A stretch of DNA of 64,000 nucleotides from Acidobacteriota bacterium. Lineage in GTDB: Bacteria > Acidobacteriota > Terriglobia > UBA7540. Where the stretch lies: contig CADDZJ010000002.1 in assembly GCA_902812415.1 (NCBI GenBank), forward strand, positions 1-64,000, read 5' to 3'. Shown piece after piece: positions 43,925 through 54,201 of this stretch (the first letter of the stretch is position 1; each line of letters opens with the position of its first letter). A program made the position numbers and the translations under genes. The notes under the pieces were generated by a model. It saw only the letters and a program-made list of their open reading frames with translations, was not told where the DNA came from and did not search any database.

Positions 43925-44473
43925 TTATCGAATTCTGGATCTTGAATTGTGGATTCCAGCGGATTCTGAATTTCGGATTCCGGGTCGGGGCCCGAGAACT
44001 GGCGTCTGCGAATTTTTTCCAATTCTCTCAAGAATTCCTCGCGCTCGCGCGCACGCAGACTGCGCCGGCGCGTCTTCCTGATTGACATAACGTTGTCCTT
44101 TCAGTTCTGAATCCTTGAGCGATCGAATCCACGCTCCAAGCTGCCTGGAAACGCTCTCCGTAGCCGCCTTAAGATTCCGGATTTTGGATTCCAGATTCCG
44201 GAAGGGCTCCATGCCTTCCAGAAGAAAAAGCATAAAGAGAACCTCGCCGGCGGAGCCGCGCGCAATATAGAGAAAGGTCAGCAACTCCTGGTTGGTGCCT
44301 CTTTCAAACCCTTCGGCGATGTTATTCGATACCGATACGGCCGCCCGCTCAATCTGATCCCGCAGGCTGTGGCGGCCCCTGAAAGCCTCGTTCCCGGTGA
44401 GACCATAAACCCGGCGTCCAAGGTCGATTGCCGCGCGCCACACCGGAAGCTCATCAAATCGCTGATATCGCAT
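43925..44473 (-). CDS. Four-helix-bundle (S23/IVS-type) protein
   Basis: A 182-residue protein. Residues 1-125 are a typical four-helix-bundle protein of the 23S-intervening-sequence type: RFDELPVWRAAIDLGRRVY, LRDQIERAAVSVSNNIAEGF, ERGTNQELLTFLYIARGSAGE. The function of the family is unknown. Here the gene sits between mod and res remnants of a type III restriction system, a placement seen for this family elsewhere. The C-terminal 60 residues are of low complexity and are encoded by the ATTCCGGATTC-type repeats at 43930-43990, so the original stop was probably earlier. Confidence 0.75.
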   Translation of the reverse strand: MRYQRFDELPVWRAAIDLGRRVYGLTGNEAFRGRHSLRDQIERAAVSVSNNIAEGFERGTNQELLTFLYIARGSAGEVLFMLFLLEGMEPFRNLESKIRNLKAATESVSRQLGAWIRSLKDSELKGQRYVNQEDAPAQSACARARGILERIGKNSQTPVLGPRPGIRNSESAGIHNSRSRIR

Positions 44474-44540
44474 TCTTGGCCCGCAATTTCGGAATCCGGG
44501 GCACTGAATTCGGAATCCGAAATACTCAATCCGGGATCAA
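43930..44540. repeat. Scattered ATTCNGAATTC/GGATTCC-type repeats
   Basis: Near-palindromic words such as GGATTCCAGCGGATTCTGAA (43950-43969), ATTCCGGATTTTGGATTCC and GGAATCCGGGGCACTGAATT occur at 43930-43990, 44172-44203 and 44488-44535. Another copy is at 45290-45305. They invade the 3' end and the flanks of the four-helix-bundle gene. Confidence 0.55.
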
Positions 44541-45118
44541 GGGAGCTCCTCCACCGCCATCAACTCGTTGTATACGTCGTAGAACATACTAATGATCTTC
44601 TGCGTCAACTCCCGATGCTTGAACTTCCTATTCTCTCTGCGTTCATCCGGGTCGATCTGCGGCTAAAGCTTCTCTACCACCATCAACTCAGTGCCTCGGT
44701 CGTCGATCACCTTGACGCCGATCTGCCGGTGTTCGCCAGCCTCAAACGGCGCGCTCTTTGTGCCGGCCAGATGATCCCAGACGCTCTCTTCGTACTCACC
44801 CTTCAGCGCCTTCTTTAGGTTGTCCCACGCGCTGGTGCGCGGGAAGAAAGCTTGCGAGACATGGAAACAGAGGCCGTTGTAATCGGTGTCCAGGAACCAG
44901 GCCGGAACGTCGTCGCCTCTGGTATGGTGCGTTTCCATCGTGATGGGATCAAACACATCGAGGCCGAGCAATTGCACTTGGTAACGGGTTGTAGCGGCGG
45001 TGTCCACACCGCCGTCCGCCCTTGAGGAGACGAGTGCTACAGCATCCTCCAGCTCTATGGGCATCGGAATCGTCCCTTCCACACACAAGGACCCTGTTAC
45101 GCGCGTGATCGGACCAGT
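44537..45118 (-). pseudogene. C-terminal remnant of a type III modification methyltransferase (mod)
   Basis: An in-frame fragment starts just after a TAG (45119-45121). GPITRVTGSLCVEGTIPMPIE resembles the text before the C-terminal domain of type III Mod proteins. FLDTDYNGLCFHVSQAFFP and VKVIDDRGTELMVVEKL follow. A TAG at 44663-44665 interrupts it, and the same frame then runs on through ERRENRKFKHRELTQKI to a TGA at 44537. The catalytic methylase domain with its DPPY-type motif is absent. It precedes the four-helix-bundle gene and the res remnant on the same strand. Confidence 0.6.
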
Positions 45119-45122
45119 CTAG

Positions 45123-45439
45123 AATGGTTGATTAAATCATAACCGCTCGGAAAGTTCCAGATGCGCTGCAAGGCGGCTGTTATTGATGGCAGACGTAAGA
45201 TGAAAGATTCAAAGCTGAGCCTTTGTGACAGCAGAAAAGCTCAGAAGCTGCTCGTCGAAGCGCTCATCCTTCATGCTTTTTCTCCTGAATCCGGAATTCT
45301 GAATCAGCCATCAAGAGTCCGTATCAGAAGGCTGGAAGACGCGCTGTGGCGCGATATGCCGCACTCCTGAGCAATTGAAAAATAAGGAATGGCGCCGAGG
45401 ACACTGCCGCGACAAGGGCAAGTTTCCGTGCAGATCCAA
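45123..45439. other. Intergenic region without clear features
   Basis: About 315 bases between the mod remnant and the permease stop. It holds one GAATCCGGAATTCTGAATC copy of the 44-kb repeat type. A GTAGCGGCGG...CACCGCCG hairpin word lies just beyond it at 44990-45020, inside the mod remnant. No gene is seen. Confidence 0.4.
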
Positions 45440-46792
45440 TCAAACCGTCTTGAACGGCCACTCGCCGCGTTTGCGGGCGCGAACGAGATACGCGGCAGTT
45501 CCCACCGCCAGCACCGCAACCGCAAACATCAGCGAACGCCTTGCCGCCGTAGCCAGCACGTAGAGCCAGCCTAAGAGTGAAATGATCCCGGGAATGGGAT
45601 AAAGCCACATGCGGAACGGCCTTTCCATTTTTGGCGCGCGAACGCGCAGGATGAAAAACCCGATCGTCTGCGGCAGGTACTGGATCAGCACGCGCACGGC
45701 GATGAGGCTGCCGATCACCTCGCTCAGGTTACCGAGGCTGAACAGGGAGGCGATCACTCCCAGGGTGATGAGCGAGACGTAGGGGAAGCCGCCTTTGGAA
45801 TGAAGCCTGGAGAAGACGCGGAAGAAATTGCCGTCCTCCGCCGCCGCATAGGGGATGCGGGAATAGCCGAGCAGCAGCGAGAAGACTGATGAGAAGGCGA
45901 TCCACAGCAGCAACACCGTCATCAGCTTTCCTGCCGTCGCGCCTTCGAGCAGCTCGATATAGGCTGAAGCGACAAACTTGCTCGCCAGGAGTTTCGGCCA
46001 GGGAATCACGCTGATGAAGGAAATGGTCATCAGCACGTAGAGGGCGCCCACGATCAGAATGGAGCCCATGATGGCGCGGGGAATAACATGGCCCGGATCG
46101 CGAATCTCTTCCGCCAGATAAGCGACGTTGTAATAGCCGAAATAGTCGTAAAGCGCATACAAGGTGGCGTGGCCCAGGCCGGCGAAGAAAATCCAGTTCA
46201 TTCTGAAAGCGTGAGGAGAAAAAGCGGTAAGACGCGCCGCGCTGAAATGCGGGACGCCCGCCAGAATGATCCAGAGGCAGCCGCCCAGAACGCCCGCCGC
46301 CAGCACCACAGAAATGCCGCCAATCACGCCCACGCGGCGGGAAAGAATCGCCACCAGGAACAGCGGAAAAAGCGCGGCCACCAGGCGAACTTCCCCGGTT
46401 GAAAGCCCCGGCGCGAGATAACGCAGATAGTCCGCAAATCCAATGCTGCCGCTCGCTACGGAGAGAGGAGCGGAAAAGATGATCTGCCAGACCATCAGGA
46501 AGGAAAGCCAGCGCCCGGCGCTTCGAGGTCCGTAAGCCTCGCGCAGGTAATTGTAACTGCCGCCGGCTTTGGGCAACGCCGCGCCAAGCTCCGCCCAAAC
46601 CAGGCCGTCGCAGAAAGCCAGCAGCGCGCCGACTAGCCACCCGAGCATCGCCTGCGGCCCGCCCATCGTCGCAAGGAAGAGCGGAATGGTAATATAAGGC
46701 CCAATCCCCACCATGTCGGTGATGGCCAGGGACGTGGCCTGGATCAGCCCCAGCTCCCGACGCAGCCTGGGATGGGTTACGCTTTGCGCCAA
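45440..46792 (-). CDS. APC-family amino acid permease (second)
   Basis: A 450-residue inner-membrane transporter with about 12 helices. Its first helix reads TDMVGIGPYITIPLFLATMGG, a GIGPY variant of the usual G-S/T-G substrate loop, so its substrate range probably differs from the permease at 17515-18867. PKAGGSYNYLREAYGPRSAG and YFGYYNVAYLAEEIRDPGH are family blocks. It appears to be a single-gene unit. Confidence 0.9.
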   Translation of the reverse strand: MAQSVTHPRLRRELGLIQATSLAITDMVGIGPYITIPLFLATMGGPQAMLGWLVGALLAFCDGLVWAELGAALPKAGGSYNYLREAYGPRSAGRWLSFLMVWQIIFSAPLSVASGSIGFADYLRYLAPGLSTGEVRLVAALFPLFLVAILSRRVGVIGGISVVLAAGVLGGCLWIILAGVPHFSAARLTAFSPHAFRMNWIFFAGLGHATLYALYDYFGYYNVAYLAEEIRDPGHVIPRAIMGSILIVGALYVLMTISFISVIPWPKLLASKFVASAYIELLEGATAGKLMTVLLLWIAFSSVFSLLLGYSRIPYAAAEDGNFFRVFSRLHSKGGFPYVSLITLGVIASLFSLGNLSEVIGSLIAVRVLIQYLPQTIGFFILRVRAPKMERPFRMWLYPIPGIISLLGWLYVLATAARRSLMFAVAVLAVGTAAYLVRARKRGEWPFKTV

Positions 46793-47635
46793 AATCGCCT
46801 CGTTGTCTGTTAATTCACAATTCCGCCTCGAAAATTCACTTCCCGAATCAGGAAAAGAATTACGAAGGCAATTTCATGTTTTGCGATGTCGCCAAACGAC
46901 AAGCGTTCAACAAGCCGACCGCAGCCTTAAAAGGTTATCACGATTGACTGAAATGCACGGACGATTGCGCGCTCTTGCGTTTGTTTCCCCATGCCTGACA
47001 GGACTGGCTGCAAGAGTTCTTCAGCAAATCGTTAAGGAATGGCCAACGGAAGTCTCAAAATAACAAGGTTCAGGAACGCTTTGCAGTCAGCCTGCCAGCT
47101 TTGAAAAAAATCGAAGACGGGCAAATGTTTGTCCTGCATTTTCAAGAGGCTAACCTGCGCATAATCCCGCTTTTCTGAACATTTTGCATCCCACGCAGCG
47201 TTGAGGAATCCATCCCGCGCTTTTTAGCTCCTTGATAGTTTTGAGCGCCTGACGCTGCCCTCCCAGCGGCATATGCCAATACCACGTCGGTTGGTGAATT
47301 TAAAATCGAGACGGCACAAAAAATTCCTAAAAAAACTTGACAGCGCACCCGCAGTCATGATATGTGTTCTGACAACTTATAGGAACATAGTCCGCATTAC
47401 GGAATATGATTTGAACCTTGGGAGTCTGGACACAGAATAAAACCGATGGCCGATGAAGTCAGGGGAACAAGCGTTGAGGCAATTCTTGATCCCGGAAGCG
47501 CCTGTCTAATTTGTGACAGCGAATTGCCGATTTCGCACATAAGATATGATTTATCTATGATTTAACGCTCTATGTTCCGGGCTTCGTTCATCGAGGCCAA
47601 AGGGGATGAAATTCAAACGGGAGGAGAATAAAGGT
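46793..47635. other. Long intergenic region upstream of the TonB receptor
   Basis: About 840 bases. No convincing protein is seen; a 68-codon frame at 47142-47348 on the minus strand has an alanine-rich stretch but no recognisable family. A promoter-like pair lies at 47337-47365. Long upstream regions of this kind are usual before Oar-type receptor genes. Confidence 0.45.
47337..47365 (+). promoter_or_regulatory. Possible sigma70-type promoter
   Basis: A perfect TTGACA (47337-47342) is followed after 17 bases by ATATGT (47360-47365), only a moderate -10 match. It would give a leader of about 260 bases for the TonB receptor gene. Confidence 0.35.
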
Positions 47636-50600
47636 ATGTCACAACTCAAGCATCTGCTTTTGGCGCTGATAGGGTTGTTGCTGCTCGCGGGTTCCGCGTG
47701 GGCGCAAGTCAGTCGCGGAACGATCACCGGAACCGTGACCGACCCGAGCGGAGCCGTAGTTCCCGGTGTGGCGATCACGGTCAGGAACACGGCAACTGGC
47801 GTCACGAATAACGTAACCAGCAACTCGAGTGGCAACTATACGGTCCCGCTCCTGCCTGCGGGCACCTATAGCGTGACGGCGGAAAAGACGGGCTTCAGGA
47901 CGTACGTCCATTCGAATGTTATCGTTCCGGTGGGTGAGACGGTGCGCGTGGATGTCGCCATGACCCTTGGCGCAACGACTCAAACTGTTCAAGTGACGGC
48001 CGCTCCCCTGCTTAAGCGCGACTCCTCTGACCTCGGAACGACGATCACGAGTCGGGAGGTCGAAGAACTGCCGTTAACCAGCTTTGGCGATCAACGGACT
48101 CCCGCCACTTTCATGCAACTGGTACCCGGCGTGACAGGGCGCGGGCCTTCGAACAACAACTTTGCCGGGATGTCGCGCACGATGAGCACCAGCGTTAGTG
48201 GCAGCGCGGTGAGCAGCACAACGCTAATGCTCGACGGCGCAGACATTCCCACCAGTAATGAGTTTGAGGGTGACTTGCGCGCTCTCCAGATTCCTCCCGA
48301 CGCCATCCAGGAGTTCAAACTTGAGGCCATCATGGCTCCGGCAGAATACGGAAGGACGGGCGGCGGAACGGCCAGCTTTGTCGTGAAGTCAGGAACCAAC
48401 CAGATTCACGGCACAGCCTTCGAGTTCCTCCGCAACGATGCCTTGAATGCGCGGAATTTCTTTCAGCCCGATGTGACTCCTTATAAGCAGAACGAGTTTG
48501 GCGCCACCGCCGGCGGGCCGATCAAAAAAGATAAGGCCTTCATCTTTGGCTGGTATGACGGCTTTCGGTTGTCTGAAGGGGTATCGACCGGGCTGGCTAC
48601 TGTGCCCACAGAGGCCATGAAACAGGGCGACTTCACGGATTTTGGCACGACGAACTCTGCGGGACAGTTTGTACAGACTCCTCTTTACGATCCCACCACG
48701 CATACCACCTGCGGCCCGGCGATTTGCAATAACATTGTGAATCCCAATGCGTTTGACCCGGTGTCCAAGAAGATTCTTCCATTATTTCCGTCACCGACCA
48801 ATACAAGCCCATTCGCGGTGGTCAATAACTACACTGCTTCGGTGGTCAATCCAGAACAGATCAACCAGTGGGGTCTCAAAGGGGACTATATCATCGACGA
48901 GAAGAATCGGCTCAGCGTATTGTACGACTACGGAAACAACACGACCCCCAATAATCCGCTTATCCCTGTCCCCCTCGGAGGAGGCGGCCAGCCCAGTTAC
49001 AACAAGACGCGGAATGCCCGCATTAACTACAACCTGATTCTCAGGCCGAATTTAGTCAACCAAGCCACGCTGGCGTATAACTTCTGGGGAAGTGGTCTTA
49101 ATGCTGTCAGCAGCTATGGCGGGCGATCGGATTGGGTAAGCTACCTTGGACTGAAGGGATTTTCCCCAAACGTCGGCTCCGAATTTCTCAAATCGTGATC
49201 AACGGCCTGTCTTACAACGGCGGCGGCGGGCTTCAGCTTGATAACTCGCACTATACGGAGGTCGATGACAGCCTGACGTGGACCAAAGGGAAGCACACGG
49301 CTAAGTTCGGCTTTGAATACATGAAGGGCGCCAGCAATGACGACAGTTCAGGGCGCAGCGCCGGATTTTTCTCTTTCATGCCGCAGGAGACGGCTCAACC
49401 CGGCAATTCATCCACCGGCATCGCCTTTGCGAGCTTCCTGCTGGGGCGGGTTGATGATGTCCAGGCTTACCACTTCAACGTACCCAGCTATGCGCGGGAT
49501 TCTTACTGGGCAGCGTTCGCCCAGGACGATTACAAGCTGACCAAAAAGCTCACGCTGAACCTGGGTGTCCGCTGGGATTTGTTTACCCCGGACGTTCATA
49601 AGTACAACCAAAAGTCCTGGGTCAGCCCCACGCTGGCTAACCCGGGCGCGGTCGCCGGCAGCGAGGAATTGCTCGGAGCGCTACAGGTCGCCACGCCGTC
49701 AAATCCCTCCGGCCTCAATACGTATTACAAGGATTTCAGCCCGCGCATTGGACTCGCTTATGCGCTGAACGATAAGACCGTAATCCGGATGGGTTACGGA
49801 ATCTTCTATGCTCAAGGTAATGCCAATCGCCTGGACCGTGGCGCATTTGTTCAGGGATACAACGGAACGGTGGAGAAAACTTCTCCCGACAACGGCTTGA
49901 CGCCTGCCTTTGTCTGGGGAACTGACACCATGCCCGGCTTTACGCCTACCCTTAGTCCCACCGCTTTTCTGGGCGGGGGCACTCCCTTTCACTCCGCGGG
50001 CACGCTGATTGAACTTGACCCCACGGATGGGCTCTCACCCTACATGCAGAACTACACGTTCAATGTCGAGCGCGAGTTGCCCAGCCAGATGGTGCTGAGC
50101 GTGGCCTATGTCGGAAACAAAGGCACGCACCTGGCGAGCCGTCTGATGCCGTGGGATAAGATGCCGCCGCAATACCTGTCGCTGGGCAACATCAACGTGG
50201 ATGTCAATGGGACAGCAACGCCAGCGCTCTTTGCGCCTATTGGCAATGCTGCGGTGCAAGCGCTGCCGGTGGTGCAGGCGATGCCTGTTGATCCCACGAC
50301 GGGGGATCACTCCCCCTTTACGGGTTTCGAGTCGCTCTATGGCGCGAGCGGCACGCTCGGCCAGTCGCTGCGCACCATGCCGCAATATGCAGGATGGCAT
50401 CGCTATTACGAAGGGCTGGGTGTGTCGGATTATAACGCGTTGCAGGTCAAGCTGGATAAACGCTTTTCAAACGGCCTAACCCTGCTCGTCTCTTACGCCT
50501 GGTCGAAAACGTTGACCGATTCGGGATCGATGTTTTCCACATTTTCTTCAGAATTTGGCACCACGACGCCCTGGAATCGGAAGGCGCAAAAGGCCGTTTC

Positions 50601-51198
50601 CTTCGAGGATATTCCCCAGAACGTGGCGATTGCTTATGTGTACGACCTGCCGGTTGGGAAAGGGAGAAAATTCCTGAACTGCGGCGGAGTGGTTAACCAG
50701 GTTCTCGGCGGCTGGTCCATCTCGGGCATTCACCGTTACGAGACAGGCTTGCCGATGAACATCGAAGTTCCGGGCCACACGGCGGGCTTGGAAGACCAGG
50801 GCTGGGGATCGCCCAATCAGGTGCTGGGAGTTCCCATGGCATCAGCGGCGTACCGCTCAGGCCATTTCGATCCTGCGGTCGATTCCATGCTGAACCCTGC
50901 CGCCTTTTCGATGCCATGCGAGTTCTGCTTCGGAACGCTGACGCCGACCGAGGGGGTGGTGAGAACTCCCGGCTATTTGAATGAAGAGTTCTCCCTGATG
51001 AAGCAATGGCAGTTCAATGAGCGAATGAGTCTGAAATTCCGCGCCGACTTCTACAATGCTTTTAACCGCGTGGTCTTTGGCGACAACAATGGCGCCTACG
51101 CCGCCGAACCGACTTTTGGGCAGCCTGGCTTTGGTATGCTTGGCGCCCAGACAAATCAACCGCGAACCATCCAGTTCGGCTTGAGACTGAACTGGTGA
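47636..51198 (+). pseudogene. Oar-like TonB-dependent receptor, broken by one frameshift
   Basis: An outer-membrane receptor of about 1187 residues if repaired. The signal peptide is LLLALIGLLLLAGSAWAQ. A carboxypeptidase-regulatory-like domain (about 25-105) starts with GTITGTVTDPSGAVVPGVAI. A plug domain follows (about 115-235). The barrel ends in FNAFNRVVFGD...IQFGLRLNW with the terminal aromatic residue. The first frame stops at 49196-49198; the next frame picks up at about 49185 with QIVINGLSYNGGGG. One extra T in AATTTCTC (about 49188) would restore it. It may be a real mutation or a base error in the assembly. Start ATG 47636 has GGAGGAG upstream; the frame is open to 47606. Confidence 0.85.
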
Positions 51199-51222
51199 CC
51201 GCGCCCCCAGCCGAAGAGTGAT

Positions 51223-51285
51223 AAGATGTTCCGATAGCGGGTTAGCTGAAGGCTTATTCGCCAAAGCTCCCGCTATCGGCATCTT
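51223..51285 (+). terminator. Long hairpin after the TonB receptor gene
   Basis: AAGATGTTCCGATAGCGGG (51223-51241) pairs with CCCGCTATCGGCATCTT (51269-51285), and AGCT/GGC inside pair with GCC/AGCT. This gives a nearly continuous stem of over 20 pairs. There is no T-run after it, so it is more likely an RNA-stabilising or processing hairpin, or a two-way terminator. Confidence 0.45.
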
Positions 51286-51402
51286 AACAACGACACCGCC
51301 ATTTTTATGCAATCAAATCACTCGGAAAAGCTGGGCGATATCAGGCCACGATTTGGAAACATCAAAGCGCCCGAAGCGGATTGTTGTCGAGATACGGTAA
51401 GG

Positions 51403-52590
51403 ATGCGCGCGCGATTCCTCTTACTCACCTTCTTTATCCTGTGCCTATTGCCCCTATTTTCGGCAGCTCAATCGAATCGCGAGGCCGAAGCCGAGAAAGA
51501 TGTTCAGGCCGCCAAGCAAGCGCAGGCACAGGGCGATTATGCGCGCGCGGCGGCCGGCTATGAAGCGGCTCTGAGGCTGATGCCCGGGATTCCAGAGCTT
51601 TATAGCGATCTAGGTCTCGCCTATTACTACCAAAAGAAGTACGAAAAAGCGATTGAGGTTTTTCAGCAAGCCCTCAGACGGAAGCCTGACTTGCTGGGGC
51701 CTAACCTTTTTCTGGGCATGGCCTATGTCCGCACCGGTCAATTCAAAGAATCCATCGCACCCCTCCGAAAAGCGATTTCATTGAACCCCAAGCTGCAGGA
51801 AGCCTACATCAATTTGAGCGGCAGCTATCACGAGCTCGGCAAGGACGAAGAGGCGCTCGAAGTTCTGCAACGAGCGCAGAAGGCATTCCCCAACGACGCT
51901 GAGGTACTGTACAGTTTGGGGACGCTTTACTACCAACTGATGTTTAAAACCTATGGCGAGATGGCGCGGGTGGCTCCAAATTCCTACCGGTACGATCAGG
52001 TGATGGGAAAGTCCTTTGAAGAGCGCGAGGAGTATCCTGCGGCCGTCTATGAGTACCAGGAGGCGATCAAAAAGAATCCGTCGGCGCCGGGCTTGCATTA
52101 CGCCCTGGGCAACGTTTACTGGCTCACTGCGCAACTCGCCAAGGCGAAACAGCAGTTTGAGGCGGAACTTGAAATATCCCCTGAAGATTACATGGCGACC
52201 TGGAAGCTGGGGAATATTTACCTGCAGGAGCGGCAGTTTGATAAGGCTCTGCCCTATTTGCAGAAGGCGATTCAGGAAAAACCAGACCTTGCCCAGGTCT
52301 ACCAAGACCTGGGCAAATTGTATATGGAAACTAACCACCCACAGCGCGCCTTGTTCTATCTGAAAAAGGTCGTTGCAATGGCTCCCGACGAACCAGACCC
52401 TCGTTACCTGCTCGCCATGCTCTATCGACGGATGGGGAATACGGCGGAGGCGCAGACCGAGATGGGTATGTTCGAGAAACTGACAAAGGCTGCGAATGAG
52501 CGTCGCAGGCCCCCGGCTGGGCTGCTACGGGCGGCCTCCGGCAATCAAACCGAAGCATCGCACCCGGCAGAAGCGCCCGTTACCCATTAA
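51403..52590 (+). CDS. Secreted TPR-repeat protein, paralogue 1
   Basis: Starts MRARFLLLTFFILCLLPLFSAAQ, a signal peptide, then about 370 residues of tetratricopeptide repeats, for example PELYSDLGLAYYYQKKYEKA and APGLHYALGNVYWLTAQLAK. It is probably a periplasmic scaffold for protein-protein contacts. I placed the start at 51403, where the signal peptide begins; the frame is open to 51307. A close paralogue lies 180 bases downstream. Their position after an Oar-type receptor suggests a role in the same outer-membrane system (inference). Confidence 0.82.
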   Translation: MRARFLLLTFFILCLLPLFSAAQSNREAEAEKDVQAAKQAQAQGDYARAAAGYEAALRLMPGIPELYSDLGLAYYYQKKYEKAIEVFQQALRRKPDLLGPNLFLGMAYVRTGQFKESIAPLRKAISLNPKLQEAYINLSGSYHELGKDEEALEVLQRAQKAFPNDAEVLYSLGTLYYQLMFKTYGEMARVAPNSYRYDQVMGKSFEEREEYPAAVYEYQEAIKKNPSAPGLHYALGNVYWLTAQLAKAKQQFEAELEISPEDYMATWKLGNIYLQERQFDKALPYLQKAIQEKPDLAQVYQDLGKLYMETNHPQRALFYLKKVVAMAPDEPDPRYLLAMLYRRMGNTAEAQTEMGMFEKLTKAANERRRPPAGLLRAASGNQTEASHPAEAPVTH

Positions 52591-52674
52591 CCTTAATGCG
52601 GTTCGCCCAGTCATGTATCACTAACATTTCTGGACAATGTGGTCACGGCCAAGATGGCCATGCCACAACCGTGG

Positions 52675-52693
52675 CACGGGCGTCCCGCCCGTG
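52675..52693. repeat. Short GC-rich palindrome
   Basis: CACGGGCGTCCCGCCCGTG folds on itself almost perfectly. It resembles the hairpin at 19169-19197 and lies between the two TPR paralogues. Confidence 0.5.
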
Positions 52694-52768
52694 GGTTAAG
52701 GTATTGATGTAACATACGACTGGCTTATTGGGCAGTTCCGTCGCAGTCGATAGCTCAAGATTGAATTT

Positions 52769-54028
52769 ATGTATCGTCAGGTCGGCGCAACCTCATTCTT
52801 ATCCCTCAGAACCGTAAAACTCTTTGGGTTGACTTCCCTTCTTCTCTGCTTCCTGCCTTTGGCCTCTGTGGCGCAATCAAATCGCGACCGCCAGGTGGAG
52901 CAACACTTTCTGGCCGCCAAAGAAGCGGCGAAGGCAGGCAACTACGAGCGGGCGGCGGACGAATATCAAGCCGCTCTCAAGCTGGCTCCCACAGTTCCTG
53001 AGCTTTATAACGACCTAGGACTGGTCTATTACTTGAGCGGAAAAAATACGCAGGCTATTAACGCCTTTGAACAAGCGGTCAAGCTGAAGCCCGATCTCCT
53101 GGGCGCTAACCTTTTCCTCGGGATGGCTTATCTTCGCACCAATCAGTATGAAAAGTCGCTTGCGCCTTTGAGAAAAGCCATTTCCCTGGACCCGAAGATG
53201 CGCCAGGCCTATCTCAATCTCAGTGTAAGTTACAGCGAGTTAGGAAAGTACGAGGATGCACTCCGGGTGTTGCAGCAGGCGGCCAAGCTCTTTCCCAATG
53301 ATGTTGAAGTGCTTTACAGCCTGGGAAAACTTTATACCAGGCTGATGACCGACACATTCAAGAAAATGGCCCTCGTTAGCCCGGATTCTTATCGTTATCA
53401 CCAGCTTCTGGGTGAGTCCTATGAAGTTCGAAACGAAATGCCGGCGGCCAGTGCGGAGTACAAGAAAGCTCTTGAAAGAAATCCGAATGCGCCGGTTCTG
53501 CACTATTCTTTGGGCAATGCTTTCTGGAAAGAGGGACAATTCGCTGAGGCGGAAGCAGAATTCAAAAAAGAGCTGCAAGTCTCGCCCGAAAATGATCTGG
53601 CGACCTGGAAATTGGGGAATATCTACCTCGATCAAAGACAGTACGCCAAAGCGCTGGTCTTTTTACAGGAAGCCGTTCAGCAAAAGCCTGATCTCGCTCA
53701 AGCCTACCGGGACCTCGGCAGGGTATACATGCAAACCAATGACTACCCACGCGCTGTTCTCTATTTGAAAAAGGTTATTCAACTTTCTCCCGATGAGCCA
53801 TCTGCTCACTACCTTCTGGCTCAGACCTATCGGAAGCTCGGAAAGAATGAGGAAGTAAAGACGGAAATGGAATTATTTGCCAAGCTGAAGAAGGCTCAGA
53901 ATGAACGCGCCATGCCTCCCGACATCACCGGACTGGAGTCGAACGACGAATTGAAAGGGTCGCTTCCAGAGAACCTTCCCGCCACCGGAAACGGGAGCGT
54001 TTCCCCGCGCCCGTCACCTGCGAACTGA
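52769..54028 (+). CDS. Secreted TPR-repeat protein, paralogue 2
   Basis: A 419-residue protein parallel in every segment to the gene at 51403-52590: signal peptide FGLTSLLLCFLPLASVAQ, then QSNRDRQVEQHFLAAKEAAK and PELYNDLGLVYYLSGKNTQA. The shared frame LFLGMAY(V/L)RT and RKAISL(N/D)PK shows that they arose by tandem duplication. The C-terminal ends differ. The start at 52769 leaves a short N-terminal region before the hydrophobic core; the next in-frame choices are not clearly better. Confidence 0.82.
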   Translation: MYRQVGATSFLSLRTVKLFGLTSLLLCFLPLASVAQSNRDRQVEQHFLAAKEAAKAGNYERAADEYQAALKLAPTVPELYNDLGLVYYLSGKNTQAINAFEQAVKLKPDLLGANLFLGMAYLRTNQYEKSLAPLRKAISLDPKMRQAYLNLSVSYSELGKYEDALRVLQQAAKLFPNDVEVLYSLGKLYTRLMTDTFKKMALVSPDSYRYHQLLGESYEVRNEMPAASAEYKKALERNPNAPVLHYSLGNAFWKEGQFAEAEAEFKKELQVSPENDLATWKLGNIYLDQRQYAKALVFLQEAVQQKPDLAQAYRDLGRVYMQTNDYPRAVLYLKKVIQLSPDEPSAHYLLAQTYRKLGKNEEVKTEMELFAKLKKAQNERAMPPDITGLESNDELKGSLPENLPATGNGSVSPRPSPAN

Positions 54029-54201
54029 CCCCGAGCGCTATATTCCGAATGGCGGATATACATCCAAAACTTGTTGACAATCACAGATTCCGGATTATAA
54101 TCGCAGTTCAAAGCGAGTAAGGCCGAGGGGGAGAAGCGCCATAAGGTTCAAGACCGCCAAACTGCGCGCTCTGGCTCCTGCCTTTATCATCAGGACGCCC
54201 A

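Noticed and set aside
47142-47348. A 68-codon minus-strand frame before the TonB receptor
   Set aside because: No ribosome-binding site and no known family; the region looks like a long regulatory upstream stretch.
49132-49198. Programmed -1 frameshift in the TonB receptor
   Set aside because: No slippery heptamer in the right register and no downstream pseudoknot or strong stem is seen near 49188. A missing base is simpler.
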